This document shows positions 52,546 through 61,404 of a DNA stretch of 64,000 nucleotides, piece after piece; position 1 is the stretch's first letter; every line of letters begins with the position of its first letter. Source of the stretch: Woeseiaceae bacterium (lineage in GTDB: Bacteria > Pseudomonadota > Gammaproteobacteria > Steroidobacterales > Woeseiaceae); contig JASJCQ010000001.1 in the NCBI GenBank assembly GCA_030065915.1, forward strand, positions 1-64,000. The letters run 5' to 3'. The notes beneath the pieces were generated by a model. It did not search any database. It saw only the letters and a program-made list of their open reading frames with translations, and was not told where the DNA came from. The position numbers and the translations under genes are program-made.

Positions 52546-53265
52546 CTACCATTTGGACACAATAGATCGCATCCTTATGATCGCCTGTCCGTGAATCTGG
52601 CAAACGCGAGACTCCGTCACATCGAGAACCTCGCCGATTTCCTTCAGGTTCATCTCGCGTTCGTAGTAAAGCGACAGCACGAGGCGTTCGCGATCGGGTA
52701 GCTGGTCGATCGCGGCAACCAGTCCCTCGCGAAACTGCTCTTCATCGAGTTCCTGGTCGGGTGTCGCCGTGTCGGACGTCGGTCGTGTCCGGTGCAGCGC
52801 CGTCTCGTCCAGCGTCTCGTCAAGACTGAAGAGGCGACTCGATGCGCTGTCAGCAAGAATCTTGTGATAGTCCTCGACCGGAATGCCGAGGCGCTCGGCG
52901 ATATCGGCGGACCGGGCCGGGCGTCCCGTTTCGGCCTCGATCGAGTTGATCGCCTCCGCGACCTGCCGGTACTTGTGATGCACGGAACGCGGCGTCCAGT
53001 CATGCTTGCGGATATCGTCCAGCATAGCGCCGCGAATTCGAATGCCCGCGTAGGTCTCGAAGCTGGCACCTTTGGACGCGTCGAAGTTGCCGGCGGCCTC
53101 TAGAAGGCCGACCATGCCGGACTGCATCAGGTCGTCGATGTCGACGGAGGAAGGCAGCCGGGCTGCGAGATGCTGGGCAATTCGTTTGACCAGCGTGATG
53201 TGTTCCTCGACGAGGCCCTCGTTAGAGAATCCTTCGCGATCAGCTGCCGTGCTATACGCGTTCAT
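52546..53265 (-). CDS. fliA: Flagellar sigma factor sigma-28
   Basis: RNA polymerase sigma factor for late flagellar, motor and chemotaxis genes. The 239-aa protein shows region 2 (HLAARLPSSVDIDDLMQSGMVGLLEA, YAGIRIRGAMLDDIRKHDW), region 3 and region 4 (LPDRERLVLSLYYEREMNLKEIGEVLDVTESRVCQIH). Its targets within the window probably include the promoters at 47326 and 48625. The ATG overlaps the flhG stop. Confidence 0.97.
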   Translation of the reverse strand: MNAYSTAADREGFSNEGLVEEHITLVKRIAQHLAARLPSSVDIDDLMQSGMVGLLEAAGNFDASKGASFETYAGIRIRGAMLDDIRKHDWTPRSVHHKYRQVAEAINSIEAETGRPARSADIAERLGIPVEDYHKILADSASSRLFSLDETLDETALHRTRPTSDTATPDQELDEEQFREGLVAAIDQLPDRERLVLSLYYEREMNLKEIGEVLDVTESRVCQIHGQAIIRMRSIVSKW

Positions 53266-54137
53266 GCGACTTTTCCTTTGTACGTTGCATCAGCCATGAC
53301 GAGGCTTTCCATGAAAAACTGCAGCCCGCCGTGCGCCCTGGTTGCCGAGGGCAAATCGCTCAAGCTTCTTGCGAGCTGTCTGAACGCTCGTCCGGCGGGG
53401 CTGTTGGGATAGGCGTCCGTGACGGCGCGCTGCTGCTGGACTGCCTTGACGACGGTGTCATCCTGCGGGATGTCGCCGGTATGCCTGAGCACGACGTCGA
53501 GATAGGAGTCGGCGACCCGGTCCAGTTTGGCGAACAGCCGGCGGCCGGCCTGGCGTCCCTGGCTCTGGTTGGTCACGATGTGAAAACGGTGCATGCCGTA
53601 GTTACGGCTGAACACCTTGATCAGCGCATAGGCATCGGTCAGCGAAGCCGGTTCGTCGCGGAGAACGACAACCGGGTACTGGGCAGCCTTGACGAATCTC
53701 GCCACCGACGGCGCGATACCGGCCGCCGTATCGACGACGAGGACATCGGGCTGATCGGTCATCTGGCTGAACGCGTTGATCAGCGTCGCCTGGCCTCGTG
53801 AGTCCAGCTTGCTCATGTCGAAGTTTCCCGACGACGCCGGAATGATCCGGACGCCTCGCGGTCCCTCGAGCAGCGTGTCGGCGACGTCGACTTCGCCACT
53901 CAGGACGTGCGACAGGTTGAACCTCGGTTGCAGGCCCAGCAGCACATCGATGTTGGCGAGGCTCAGATCCGCGTCGAGCAAGGCAACCCGGTGTCCTTCG
54001 GCTGACAGGGCGATCGCAACGTTCGCTGCAATGTTTGTCTTGCCCACGCCGCCTTTGCCGCTGCAGACGGCGATGACCTTGACCGGGCGCGGGGCCTGGA
54101 AGCGCTGTACGAATCCGCTGCTGACCTGACTATCCAT
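53262..54137 (-). CDS. flhG: Flagellar number regulator FlhG/FleN
   Basis: MinD-like ATPase that limits polar flagellum number and antagonises FleQ. From ATG 54137 the 291-aa protein has the deviant Walker A CSGKGGVGKTN, LLDADLSLANIDVLLGL and VLVVDTAAGIA. The open frame upstream lies in flhF and lacks similarity. It overlaps the flhF end by 8 nt and precedes fliA by ATGA. The conserved N-terminal glutamine-rich activator segment (DQAxGLR) seen in other FlhG proteins reads only as SSGFVQRFQ here. Confidence 0.95.
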   Translation of the reverse strand: MDSQVSSGFVQRFQAPRPVKVIAVCSGKGGVGKTNIAANVAIALSAEGHRVALLDADLSLANIDVLLGLQPRFNLSHVLSGEVDVADTLLEGPRGVRIIPASSGNFDMSKLDSRGQATLINAFSQMTDQPDVLVVDTAAGIAPSVARFVKAAQYPVVVLRDEPASLTDAYALIKVFSRNYGMHRFHIVTNQSQGRQAGRRLFAKLDRVADSYLDVVLRHTGDIPQDDTVVKAVQQQRAVTDAYPNSPAGRAFRQLARSLSDLPSATRAHGGLQFFMESLVMADATYKGKVA

Positions 54138-55506
54138 GTGCCGTGCTCGCTTGCGAGTAGTTTTCCGCCATGGTGTGTTCGTCGATGCGCGGCTGGCTGC
54201 TTTTTGCGCACTCGAGCGCTTCATTGACCATCCACAGGCGCTTCCTGGTTGCGGCATGCAGGTCGTCCGGGATGCGTTGACCATCCGACAGCCAGGCGAC
54301 CGGCAGGTCGTGGCGAATCAGCGCACTCAGGGCGCAACCCAGCTGGGCGGCTTCGTCGATCTTTGTCACGATGCAGCCGGCGAGCGGCACCTGGTTGAAT
54401 GTGCGGATTACTTCATCGAGGCCCGCTTCCTGCGTCGCGGCCGACAGCGTCAGGTAGAAGTGCACGCGGTCTGCGTGCGAGCCGTAGGCGGCCATGCGGT
54501 TGGCGAGTTCGCGGTCGCGCTGTGAGCGGCCTTCGGTATCGATCAGTACGAGTTTCTTCGTGGCCAGGCGCGCCAGCACGTCGTGCAGCTCCTCCGATGA
54601 ACTGGCCGAGTGCACCGATACACCGATGATGTTGGCGAATGCCTTCAGGTGCTCCCTGGCACCAATGCGGTAGGCATCGGCACTGACGAGCGCAATCTCC
54701 TCGGCACCGTGCTGCATGGCGAACTGGGCCGCGATCTTCGCTATCGTCGTCGTCTTGCCGACACCGGTCGGGCCGATCAGCGCCGCGATACCGCCGTCCT
54801 CGAGCAGGCGGCTCTCGGCGACAGGAATCATCTGGGCGAGAGTCATCAGCGGCGCACGTTCGAGATTCTCCTTATCGACCGGCGGTGTCCCGTCGACGAT
54901 GATGTTTGCGACGTCCGGAGCGATACCGAGCTGCGCCAGGTTTCTCAGGATCTGCACGCGCTGAGGGAAACGGCGCGTCGCATCCTTCCACACGAGACCG
55001 GACAGCTGTGTCTCCAGGAGTCCGCGCAGCGAAGTAAGCTCTTCCTGCATCGATAGCAGCGTGTTCTGGCTGTCGTCGTTCGTCGATTCCTCAGTCTGGG
55101 TCAGCTCAGCCGCCTGCTTTGCCGATAACAGGCTTGCATCGAACGACTCGGGTTCTGTTTCCGTGGACTCGACGATCTCGATATCCAGGTCGGCCGCCGG
55201 TGCTATGTCGCTCGGCGTCTGCTTCAGGTTGGCACTCAGGACCTCGGCCGAAGACGCCATCGGTTCCTGGCCCTCGTCGACCTTGTCCTGCATCAGGCGT
55301 GCCAGCGCTTTCGGGCTCAACTCGGCGTCGGCACTGCCGGTCAACGCGGTCTTGACCAGCGCCTCGTCGTAGTCGATCGCGGCGATGACCTCGATGCCGT
55401 CGCTGACACGCCGGTTCGACAGAATGACGGCATCAGGGCCCTGGTCCTCTCGAACCTGGCGCAAAACGTGTCGCATGTCCTTATCCAGATATCGCTTAAT
55501 TTTCAC
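54130..55506 (-). CDS. flhF: Flagellar placement GTPase FlhF
   Basis: SRP-family GTPase that marks the pole for flagellum assembly. The 458-aa protein starts with GTG and MKIKRYLDKDMRHVLRQVREDQGPDAVILSNRR, the FlhF N-terminal domain; residues about 80-180 are low-complexity and acidic; the NG domain follows with G1 ALIGPTGVGKTTTIAKIAAQF, ALVSADAYRIGAREHL, LIDTEGRSQRD (the usual T of DTAG is Glu) and IVTKIDEAAQLG. It follows flhA by 49 nt. Confidence 0.95.
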   Translation of the reverse strand: MKIKRYLDKDMRHVLRQVREDQGPDAVILSNRRVSDGIEVIAAIDYDEALVKTALTGSADAELSPKALARLMQDKVDEGQEPMASSAEVLSANLKQTPSDIAPAADLDIEIVESTETEPESFDASLLSAKQAAELTQTEESTNDDSQNTLLSMQEELTSLRGLLETQLSGLVWKDATRRFPQRVQILRNLAQLGIAPDVANIIVDGTPPVDKENLERAPLMTLAQMIPVAESRLLEDGGIAALIGPTGVGKTTTIAKIAAQFAMQHGAEEIALVSADAYRIGAREHLKAFANIIGVSVHSASSSEELHDVLARLATKKLVLIDTEGRSQRDRELANRMAAYGSHADRVHFYLTLSAATQEAGLDEVIRTFNQVPLAGCIVTKIDEAAQLGCALSALIRHDLPVAWLSDGQRIPDDLHAATRKRLWMVNEALECAKSSQPRIDEHTMAENYSQASTAHG

Positions 55507-55555
55507 TGTCTGTTCCTGTGTTGCTCGTCACTTCGCTCGTTTTGGCCTTCAGCCC

Positions 55556-57610
55556 TCAACCCACCGCTCCAATCATCTGCACGCGCTTCTCGTCCGGGAT
55601 CTCGTTGTAGGCGAGTACGTGCAGGTTGCGGACGCTGCGCATCATGCGCGCCATCCAGGGCCTGACCTGCGGGCCGACCAACAGCACCGCCGGCTCTCCG
55701 GCGATTTCCTGGCTTTGAGCTTTCTCGCTCAGCGTCTGGTGCAGTCGTTCAACCATGGCGGGCTCCAGTCCCATTGATCCGTTCTCTGATACGGACTCAT
55801 TCAAGATTCGTTCCAACTCTGGCTCCAGCGTCAAGACTGATAGCTCAGGCCGCGTCCCTGCTACGTTCTGGACGATCGAACGGCCCAACGCGACGCGCAC
55901 CGAGGCCGACAAAACGTCGGGTTCCTGACTCTTGGTGCCCTGCTCCGCCAATGTTTCGGCGATCTTGCGGATGTTTCGGATCGAGATTTCTTCCTGCAGC
56001 AGGTTCTGCAGCACCCGGGTAATGACACTCATCGGCAGGAGCTTCGGCGTCAGCTCCTCGACGAGCTTCGGCGAGTTGACAGCGAGGCGATCGAGGAGCT
56101 GTTGCGTCTCCTCATGGCCTAAGAGCTCGTGCGCATTGCTCTGCAACAGCTGACTCAGGTGGGTCGCGACGACGGTCGCCGTATCCACGACCGTAAATCC
56201 GAGCATCTGGGCCTCTTCTCGCTGGGACGCGTCGATCCACACCGCGTCGAGGCCAAAGGCCGGATCGGTCGTTTCGATGCCATTCAGCTTGCCGAACACC
56301 TGGCCGGGATTGATCGCGAGATCCTTGTCGATGTGGACCTCGCCCTCGCCGATCGTCACGCCCGCCAGCGAAATTCGGTACTCGTTGGGCGACAGGTCCA
56401 GGTTGTCGCGAATGTGAACTGGCGAGACGAGGAAGCCGAGTTCTTCGGTCAGTTTCTTGCGCACCCCTTTGATGCGGGCCACGAGCGCGCCGTCTCGCTG
56501 ACGATCCACGAGCGGGATCAACCTGTAGCCCACCTCGAGACCGATCAGGTCAACGGGGTCGACGTCCTGCCAGCTCAGGTCGGCGGTCGTTTCCTCAAGG
56601 TCGACCGGCGCCTCGACGGGCGGCGGTGGCGCCTCCCCGGCCTTCAACATACGGAAGCCGGCGAACGCGCAGGCCAGCGCCAACGACAGGAATGCGAAGT
56701 TGGGCATGCCGGGAATCATGCCGAGGATGCCCAGGATCGCCGCCGTGACGAACATCGTCCGATGATCCGTGAACAACTGCGTGAACATCTGGTTGCCCAT
56801 GTCCTGGGACCGTGATACGCGGGTCACGATTATCGCGACAGCCGTCGACAGCAACAGTGACGGGATCTGCGCGACGAGACCGTCGCCGATGGTCAGCAAC
56901 GTGTAATTGTGCACGGCGGCGGACAGCGTCAGGTCGTGCTGCGACGTGCCGATGATCAGGCCGCCGATGATGTTGATGAACAGGATCAGTATCGACGCGA
57001 TCGCATCGCCGCGAACGAACTTGCTGGAACCGTCCATCGAACCGTAGAAATCGGCCTCTTCACCGATCTCCGCGCGACGCTTGCGCGCTTCGTCCTGGTC
57101 GATGACGCCCGCGTTCAGATCGGCATCGATGGCCATCTGCTTGCCGGGCATCGCGTCGAGGGTGAACCTCGCCGAGACTTCGGACACGCGCCCGGCACCC
57201 TTGGTCACGACGACGAAGTTGATGATGACGAGGATCGCGAAGATCACGAAGCCGACGGCGTAGTTGCCACCGACGACGAACTCGCCGAAGGCCTCGATGA
57301 CCTTGCCGGCGGCCGATGTGCCCGTATGGCCGTTCAGTAACACGACGCGCGTGGATGCGATGTTCAGCGCGAGCCTGAGCAACGTGACCACCAGCAGGAT
57401 CGTCGGGAACACCGCAAAATCCAGCGGCCGGCCCACGTAGACGGTCGTCAGCAGAATCGCGACGGACAACGCGATGTTGAACGTGAAAAGTATGTCCAGT
57501 GCCAGCGGCGGCAGTGGCAGCATCATCATGCACAGCATTGCCAGCAGGAACAGCGGCATACCTGCACTTCTAAGCGCGCCGGAAGCCATGTTGTTTGTAT
57601 TGTCAGCCAT
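55556..57610 (-). CDS. flhA: Flagellar export protein FlhA
   Basis: Inner-membrane export-gate protein of the flagellar type III secretion apparatus. The 684-aa protein has eight membrane helices in its first half, the conserved cytoplasmic loop (VSARFTLDAMPGKQMAIDADLNAG, DQDEARKRR, ADFYGSMDGSSKFVRGDAIA) and the C-terminal cytoplasmic domain ending EIPDEKRVQMIGAVG. Size is standard. It follows flhB by 8 nt. Confidence 0.97.
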   Translation of the reverse strand: MADNTNNMASGALRSAGMPLFLLAMLCMMMLPLPPLALDILFTFNIALSVAILLTTVYVGRPLDFAVFPTILLVVTLLRLALNIASTRVVLLNGHTGTSAAGKVIEAFGEFVVGGNYAVGFVIFAILVIINFVVVTKGAGRVSEVSARFTLDAMPGKQMAIDADLNAGVIDQDEARKRRAEIGEEADFYGSMDGSSKFVRGDAIASILILFINIIGGLIIGTSQHDLTLSAAVHNYTLLTIGDGLVAQIPSLLLSTAVAIIVTRVSRSQDMGNQMFTQLFTDHRTMFVTAAILGILGMIPGMPNFAFLSLALACAFAGFRMLKAGEAPPPPVEAPVDLEETTADLSWQDVDPVDLIGLEVGYRLIPLVDRQRDGALVARIKGVRKKLTEELGFLVSPVHIRDNLDLSPNEYRISLAGVTIGEGEVHIDKDLAINPGQVFGKLNGIETTDPAFGLDAVWIDASQREEAQMLGFTVVDTATVVATHLSQLLQSNAHELLGHEETQQLLDRLAVNSPKLVEELTPKLLPMSVITRVLQNLLQEEISIRNIRKIAETLAEQGTKSQEPDVLSASVRVALGRSIVQNVAGTRPELSVLTLEPELERILNESVSENGSMGLEPAMVERLHQTLSEKAQSQEIAGEPAVLLVGPQVRPWMARMMRSVRNLHVLAYNEIPDEKRVQMIGAVG

Positions 57611-57618
57611 TCAACTCA

Positions 57619-58761
57619 TCACTGTTTTTTTCGCGGGTCGGGGAAATCGTCTTCGTTAACCTCTGGCACCGGCTTCGGCATCGGCCGCTGCCCGGGTTTC
57701 AGGGTCTCGTTCAACTGGAAGATGTAGGCGAGGACCTGCGCCACTGCCGAGTACAGCTTGGCTGGAATCTCGTCGCCCAGGTCCGTGCTCCTGAACAATG
57801 CACGGGCCAGCGGCGGCGCCGAGAACAACGGGACGTCGTGTTCAGTGGCCACTTCACGAATGCGCTTCGCCAGCAGGTCCTTGCCCTTGGCGACAACCCT
57901 GGGCGCACCCATGGAGTTTTCGTCGTACTTGAGTGCGACGGCATAGTGCGTCGGGTTGGTAATGACGACGCTCGCAATCGGGATGTCCTCCATCATGCGG
58001 CGCTGCGCCGCCTGCTGCTGCAGGGTTCGAATCTTGGACTTGACTTCGGGTCTGCCCTCGGTGTCCTTCATCTCGTCGCGCACTTCCTTGCGTGTCATGC
58101 GCATCTTCTTGTGGAATTGCCAGAGCTGGAACGGCGCGTCGATGGCTGCGATCACGATCAACCCACAGCTGACGATCACCAGTGACATACCGCAGATTTT
58201 CAATGCATGCGCGATCGCACTATCGACCGGCTGGCGGCCGAGGCTTGCGAGTTCTTCGGAAGAGAACCACAGCCAGGCGACGGCAAGCGCACCGACCAGC
58301 GAGAACTTGCCCATCGCCTTGACCAGCTCCATCAGGCCATTCGGACCGAAGATTCGCTTGAGGCCCTTGATCGGGTTCAGGCGCTCGGGCTTGAAGGCAA
58401 AGGCCTTGACGCTGAACGACACGCCGCCAATAGCCGTGCCCGACAGGAATACGGCCGCCAGCAGGACGATGATCAAAGGTATGAGACCGGTGAAGGCGCT
58501 GATGAACGACTCGGACAACGCGACCGGCAGGAAAGACGCATCGAAGATCTTCTGGCGCTCGATCGAGAATCCGCCGCCGAACGTCGACACAAGGTTGCCG
58601 CCGATCGGTCCCGCCATGACCAGCAAAGCGCCCGCACCGGCGAGCGTCACGCCGGCCATCGTCAGTTCACGTGATCGAGGAACCTCCCCCTTCTTCTTCG
58701 CATCCGCCAGACGCTTGGGAGTCGGTTGTTCGGTACGTTCTTCTTGCGGTTCGTCAGCCAT
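57619..58761 (-). CDS. flhB: Flagellar export switch protein FlhB
   Basis: Inner-membrane protein that switches export from hook to filament substrates. The 380-aa protein has ERTEQPTPKRLADAKKKGEVPRS at the N terminus, four membrane helices, and the autocleavage motif NPTH in ASVVITNPTHYAVALKYDE, followed by AKGKDLLAKRIREVA. It follows fliR by 21 nt. Confidence 0.97.
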   Translation of the reverse strand: MADEPQEERTEQPTPKRLADAKKKGEVPRSRELTMAGVTLAGAGALLVMAGPIGGNLVSTFGGGFSIERQKIFDASFLPVALSESFISAFTGLIPLIIVLLAAVFLSGTAIGGVSFSVKAFAFKPERLNPIKGLKRIFGPNGLMELVKAMGKFSLVGALAVAWLWFSSEELASLGRQPVDSAIAHALKICGMSLVIVSCGLIVIAAIDAPFQLWQFHKKMRMTRKEVRDEMKDTEGRPEVKSKIRTLQQQAAQRRMMEDIPIASVVITNPTHYAVALKYDENSMGAPRVVAKGKDLLAKRIREVATEHDVPLFSAPPLARALFRSTDLGDEIPAKLYSAVAQVLAYIFQLNETLKPGQRPMPKPVPEVNEDDFPDPRKKQ

Positions 58762-58782
58762 GCGTCGTGTCCGTCGACTTGA

Positions 58783-59562
58783 TCAGGGCTCAAGCAATTG
58801 CGAAACCACGGACAGTGACTGCGTCAGAAACGCTGACACGTTTTCGGTCAGCACGCCCATGTTGAAGAAGATGACCAGAAAGCCCAATAACATGGTTACC
58901 GGGAAGCCGACGGCGAACAGGTTCAGCGTCGGCGCCGCCCGGCTCATGACGCCAAACGACAGGTTCACGACCAGGATTGCCGTGATCGCCGGCAAGGCGA
59001 TCTTCAGTGCGAAGACAAACAGCTGTGCCGTCCAGGCCAGCAACTCCGTCAGCACGGGCATCCCGAGCCCGTTTGAGGCGATGGGCCAGTTCGTGAAACT
59101 CATGACGAGCAGCTGAATCAGAGCGAGATGACCGTCCAGCGACAGGAAGATCAGCATGCCCAGCATCAGGAACAGCTGACCAAGCACCGGGATATTCACT
59201 CCCCTCGCCCGATCCACGAAGATGGCGAAGCCAAGACCCATGCCCATGCCGATGATCTGGCCGCCCAGCGCGATCGCGTCGAAGACAAGCTGAACTAAGA
59301 ATCCCATGATGACGCCAATCCCGATCTCCTGAATTACCGTGACCAGACCCTCCACACTCAGTACGTCCAACGTGCGCGGTGTGGGAATAATCGGTGCTAT
59401 CACCATCGTCAGAACGACCGCGAAGAGCATCCGCACCCGGGTCGGGACAAAGCTGCCCGAGATCAGCGGCATCACCATCAGAAACGCGCCAATGCGTACG
59501 AAGGGCCACACGTAAATCGCGAGTCCCTCGAGCAACGGCTGAATTGAGATTTGAATATCCAT
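58783..59562 (-). CDS. fliR: Flagellar export protein FliR
   Basis: Membrane component of the export gate with FliP and FliQ. The 259-aa protein is very hydrophobic (about six helices), with FVRIGAFLMVMPLISGSFVPTRVRMLFAVVLT at the start and the C-terminal GFPVTMLLGFLVIF segment. A second open frame overlaps it almost fully on the same strand, but only this one is hydrophobic and family-like. Confidence 0.95.
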   Translation of the reverse strand: MDIQISIQPLLEGLAIYVWPFVRIGAFLMVMPLISGSFVPTRVRMLFAVVLTMVIAPIIPTPRTLDVLSVEGLVTVIQEIGIGVIMGFLVQLVFDAIALGGQIIGMGMGLGFAIFVDRARGVNIPVLGQLFLMLGMLIFLSLDGHLALIQLLVMSFTNWPIASNGLGMPVLTELLAWTAQLFVFALKIALPAITAILVVNLSFGVMSRAAPTLNLFAVGFPVTMLLGFLVIFFNMGVLTENVSAFLTQSLSVVSQLLEP

Positions 59563-59597
59563 GGCTTGGGTTCATTTCAGTGTCCTCTCTGATGTCG

Positions 59598-59867
59598 TCA
59601 TGAGATCAGCGACGGAATCTGCTCCATCAGTTGACGTGTAAAATTGATAATCAGGCTCAGCATCCAGGGTCCGGCCACAATCAACGCAATGACCAGGACG
59701 AGCAGCTTCGGGATAAAGCTCAGCGTCATCTCGTTGATCGAGGTAGCGGCCTGGAACATGCCGATCAGGAGGCCGACGGCCAGCGCCGAGCCCAGCAACG
59801 GCGCGGCGAGTAGAATCGTGACCCACAGGGCCTGTTCTCCAATCGTTGTGACTACTTCCGGTGTCAT
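59598..59867 (-). CDS. fliQ: Flagellar export protein FliQ
   Basis: Small two-helix membrane protein of the export gate. The 89-aa length is the family norm, and it begins MTPEVVTTIGEQALWVTILLAAPLLGSALAVGLLIGMFQAATSINEMTLSFIPK. Lies 9 nt after fliP and 35 nt before fliR. Confidence 0.96.
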   Translation of the reverse strand: MTPEVVTTIGEQALWVTILLAAPLLGSALAVGLLIGMFQAATSINEMTLSFIPKLLVLVIALIVAGPWMLSLIINFTRQLMEQIPSLIS

Positions 59868-59876
59868 CTGAAGCCC

Positions 59877-60608
59877 CTATAGGTAAAAGCTGGACGCCAG
59901 CGTGCCGAGCAACAGGGCCCAGCCATCCACCATGACGAACAGCATGATCTTGAACGGCAGCGAGATGATCATCGGCGACAGCATCATCATGCCCATGGAC
60001 ATCAGGACACTCGAAACGACGAGGTCGACGACGAGAAACGGGATGAATACGAGGAAGCCAATCTGAAACGCCGTCTTCAATTCGCTGACCATGAAACTCG
60101 GAATGACGATCGACATCGGCGCCTCGTCGACGGATGCGAGATCCGTGTGACCCGCGATCGATGCAAACAGGTACAGGTCGCTTTCGCGTGTCTGGTCCAG
60201 CATGAAGGCACGCAGCGGCTTGATGCCGTTTGCGAGCGCCTGGTCAGCGGACAGTTCACCGTCGATGTAGGGTTTGGCCGCGGTCGTATGAATCTCGCTG
60301 ATTACCGGCGCCATAACGAAGAAGGTCAGGAACAGCGCAATGCCGAGCAGAACCTGGTTCGGCGGCGTCTGTGCGGTACCCAGCGCCTGCCTGAGGATGG
60401 ACAGCACGATGATGATTCGAACGAAGGCGCTCATGGACAGGACCACTGCTGGCAACAACGTCAGCAGCGTCATCAGCACCAGAATCTGAATGCTCAGCGA
60501 ATAAGACTGGCCGCCCGTCGCCTCGGCAGCGAGCGCAAGCGCCTCTGTCTGGGCATTGACGCCGGTCGCAGCAAACAGCAGCAAGACTGCACACACCGGT
60601 CGGATCAC
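59877..60608 (-). CDS. fliP: Flagellar export protein FliP
   Basis: Pore-forming export-gate protein. The 243-aa protein has a cleavable signal sequence (to about residue 19), [38 protein letters not shown], and the C-terminal [32 protein letters not shown]. The GTG start overlaps the fliO stop (GTGA). Confidence 0.97.
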   Translation of the reverse strand: MIRPVCAVLLLFAATGVNAQTEALALAAEATGGQSYSLSIQILVLMTLLTLLPAVVLSMSAFVRIIIVLSILRQALGTAQTPPNQVLLGIALFLTFFVMAPVISEIHTTAAKPYIDGELSADQALANGIKPLRAFMLDQTRESDLYLFASIAGHTDLASVDEAPMSIVIPSFMVSELKTAFQIGFLVFIPFLVVDLVVSSVLMSMGMMMLSPMIISLPFKIMLFVMVDGWALLLGTLASSFYL

Positions 60609-61009
60609 TGCCTGGCCTCCCGCACTGTGGAGCGAAGACGCTCAGCGAAGCTCGACGAGGCTGCGTCGGCGGCGCTGGAATCGACAACCGGCTTATCGAA
60701 TACGTGCAGGGTCTGGACCTGCGACGCCGTCATCCCCACGAGCAGTTGCTGGTCCGCAACCTCAATGAGTAACAGTCGTTCCTTCGTACCGAGTGCACGG
60801 CTGGAAACGATATTGATCACGTCTCGGTTGCCGGCGATGGCGAACTTGCTGCGTGAGTAGACCCAGCCAAGGGCGACGATAGCTGCGACCACGACCAGCG
60901 TACTGAGAATCATCGTCGCGACGTCTGCGCCGCCGACGATCTTGCCGGGCTCGGCCGATTGCGCCGTGTTGGCGACAATCGCGGTTGTAATAGCCAGAAA
61001 GCGTGTCAC
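60605..61009 (-). CDS. fliO: Flagellar assembly protein FliO
   Basis: Membrane protein that helps build the FliP ring. The 134-aa protein (GTG start) has a short periplasmic start, one membrane helix (about 31-52) and the cytoplasmic FliO domain with [36 protein letters not shown]. Its stop overlaps fliP. Confidence 0.93.
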   Translation of the reverse strand: MTRFLAITTAIVANTAQSAEPGKIVGGADVATMILSTLVVVAAIVALGWVYSRSKFAIAGNRDVINIVSSRALGTKERLLLIEVADQQLLVGMTASQVQTLHVFDKPVVDSSAADAASSSFAERLRSTVREARQ

Positions 61010-61017
61010 GAGAGGTC

Positions 61018-61383
61018 CTAGTTCAGCTTCTCGATGCGTTCTGCAGGGCTCACGACATCCGTCAGCCGAACGCCGAAGCGATCGTCGACGACGACGATCT
61101 CTCCGTGTGCGATCAGCGTCCCGTTGACCAGTACGTCCATGGGCTCGCCCGAGAGCTGATCAAGTGCGATGACCGAGCCCTCGACCAGCGATACGAGATC
61201 GCGGATCGAGATATCGGTCGTGCCTACGCGCAGCGCGACGTTGACCGGAATGTCGAGGACCAGGTCGAGATTGACGTCGGCGCCCGACTTGTTGCCGCCA
61301 TCAGCGCCCGAAAGCTCGTCTGGCTGGTACTGCGGCGCGTCAGCGTTTTCTTCGGCCGGGTTGTTTGTCGATTCGGATTCCAT
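61018..61383 (-). CDS. fliN: Flagellar switch protein FliN
   Basis: C-ring protein for rotor switching. The 121-aa protein has a polar N-terminal extension (about 1-40) and the SpoA domain: LDLVLDIPVNVALRVGTTDISIRDLVSLVEGSVIALDQLSGEPMDVLVNGTLIAHGEIVVVDDRFGVRLTDVV. It follows fliM by 21 nt. Confidence 0.96.
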   Translation of the reverse strand: MESESTNNPAEENADAPQYQPDELSGADGGNKSGADVNLDLVLDIPVNVALRVGTTDISIRDLVSLVEGSVIALDQLSGEPMDVLVNGTLIAHGEIVVVDDRFGVRLTDVVSPAERIEKLN

Positions 61384-61404
61384 GTTTCGATTTCCTGTTG
61401 ATCG

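Noticed and set aside
58790..59575. Second minus-strand frame almost fully overlapping fliR
   Set aside because: Hydrophilic, Arg/His/Gly-rich translation; the other frame is a textbook FliR.
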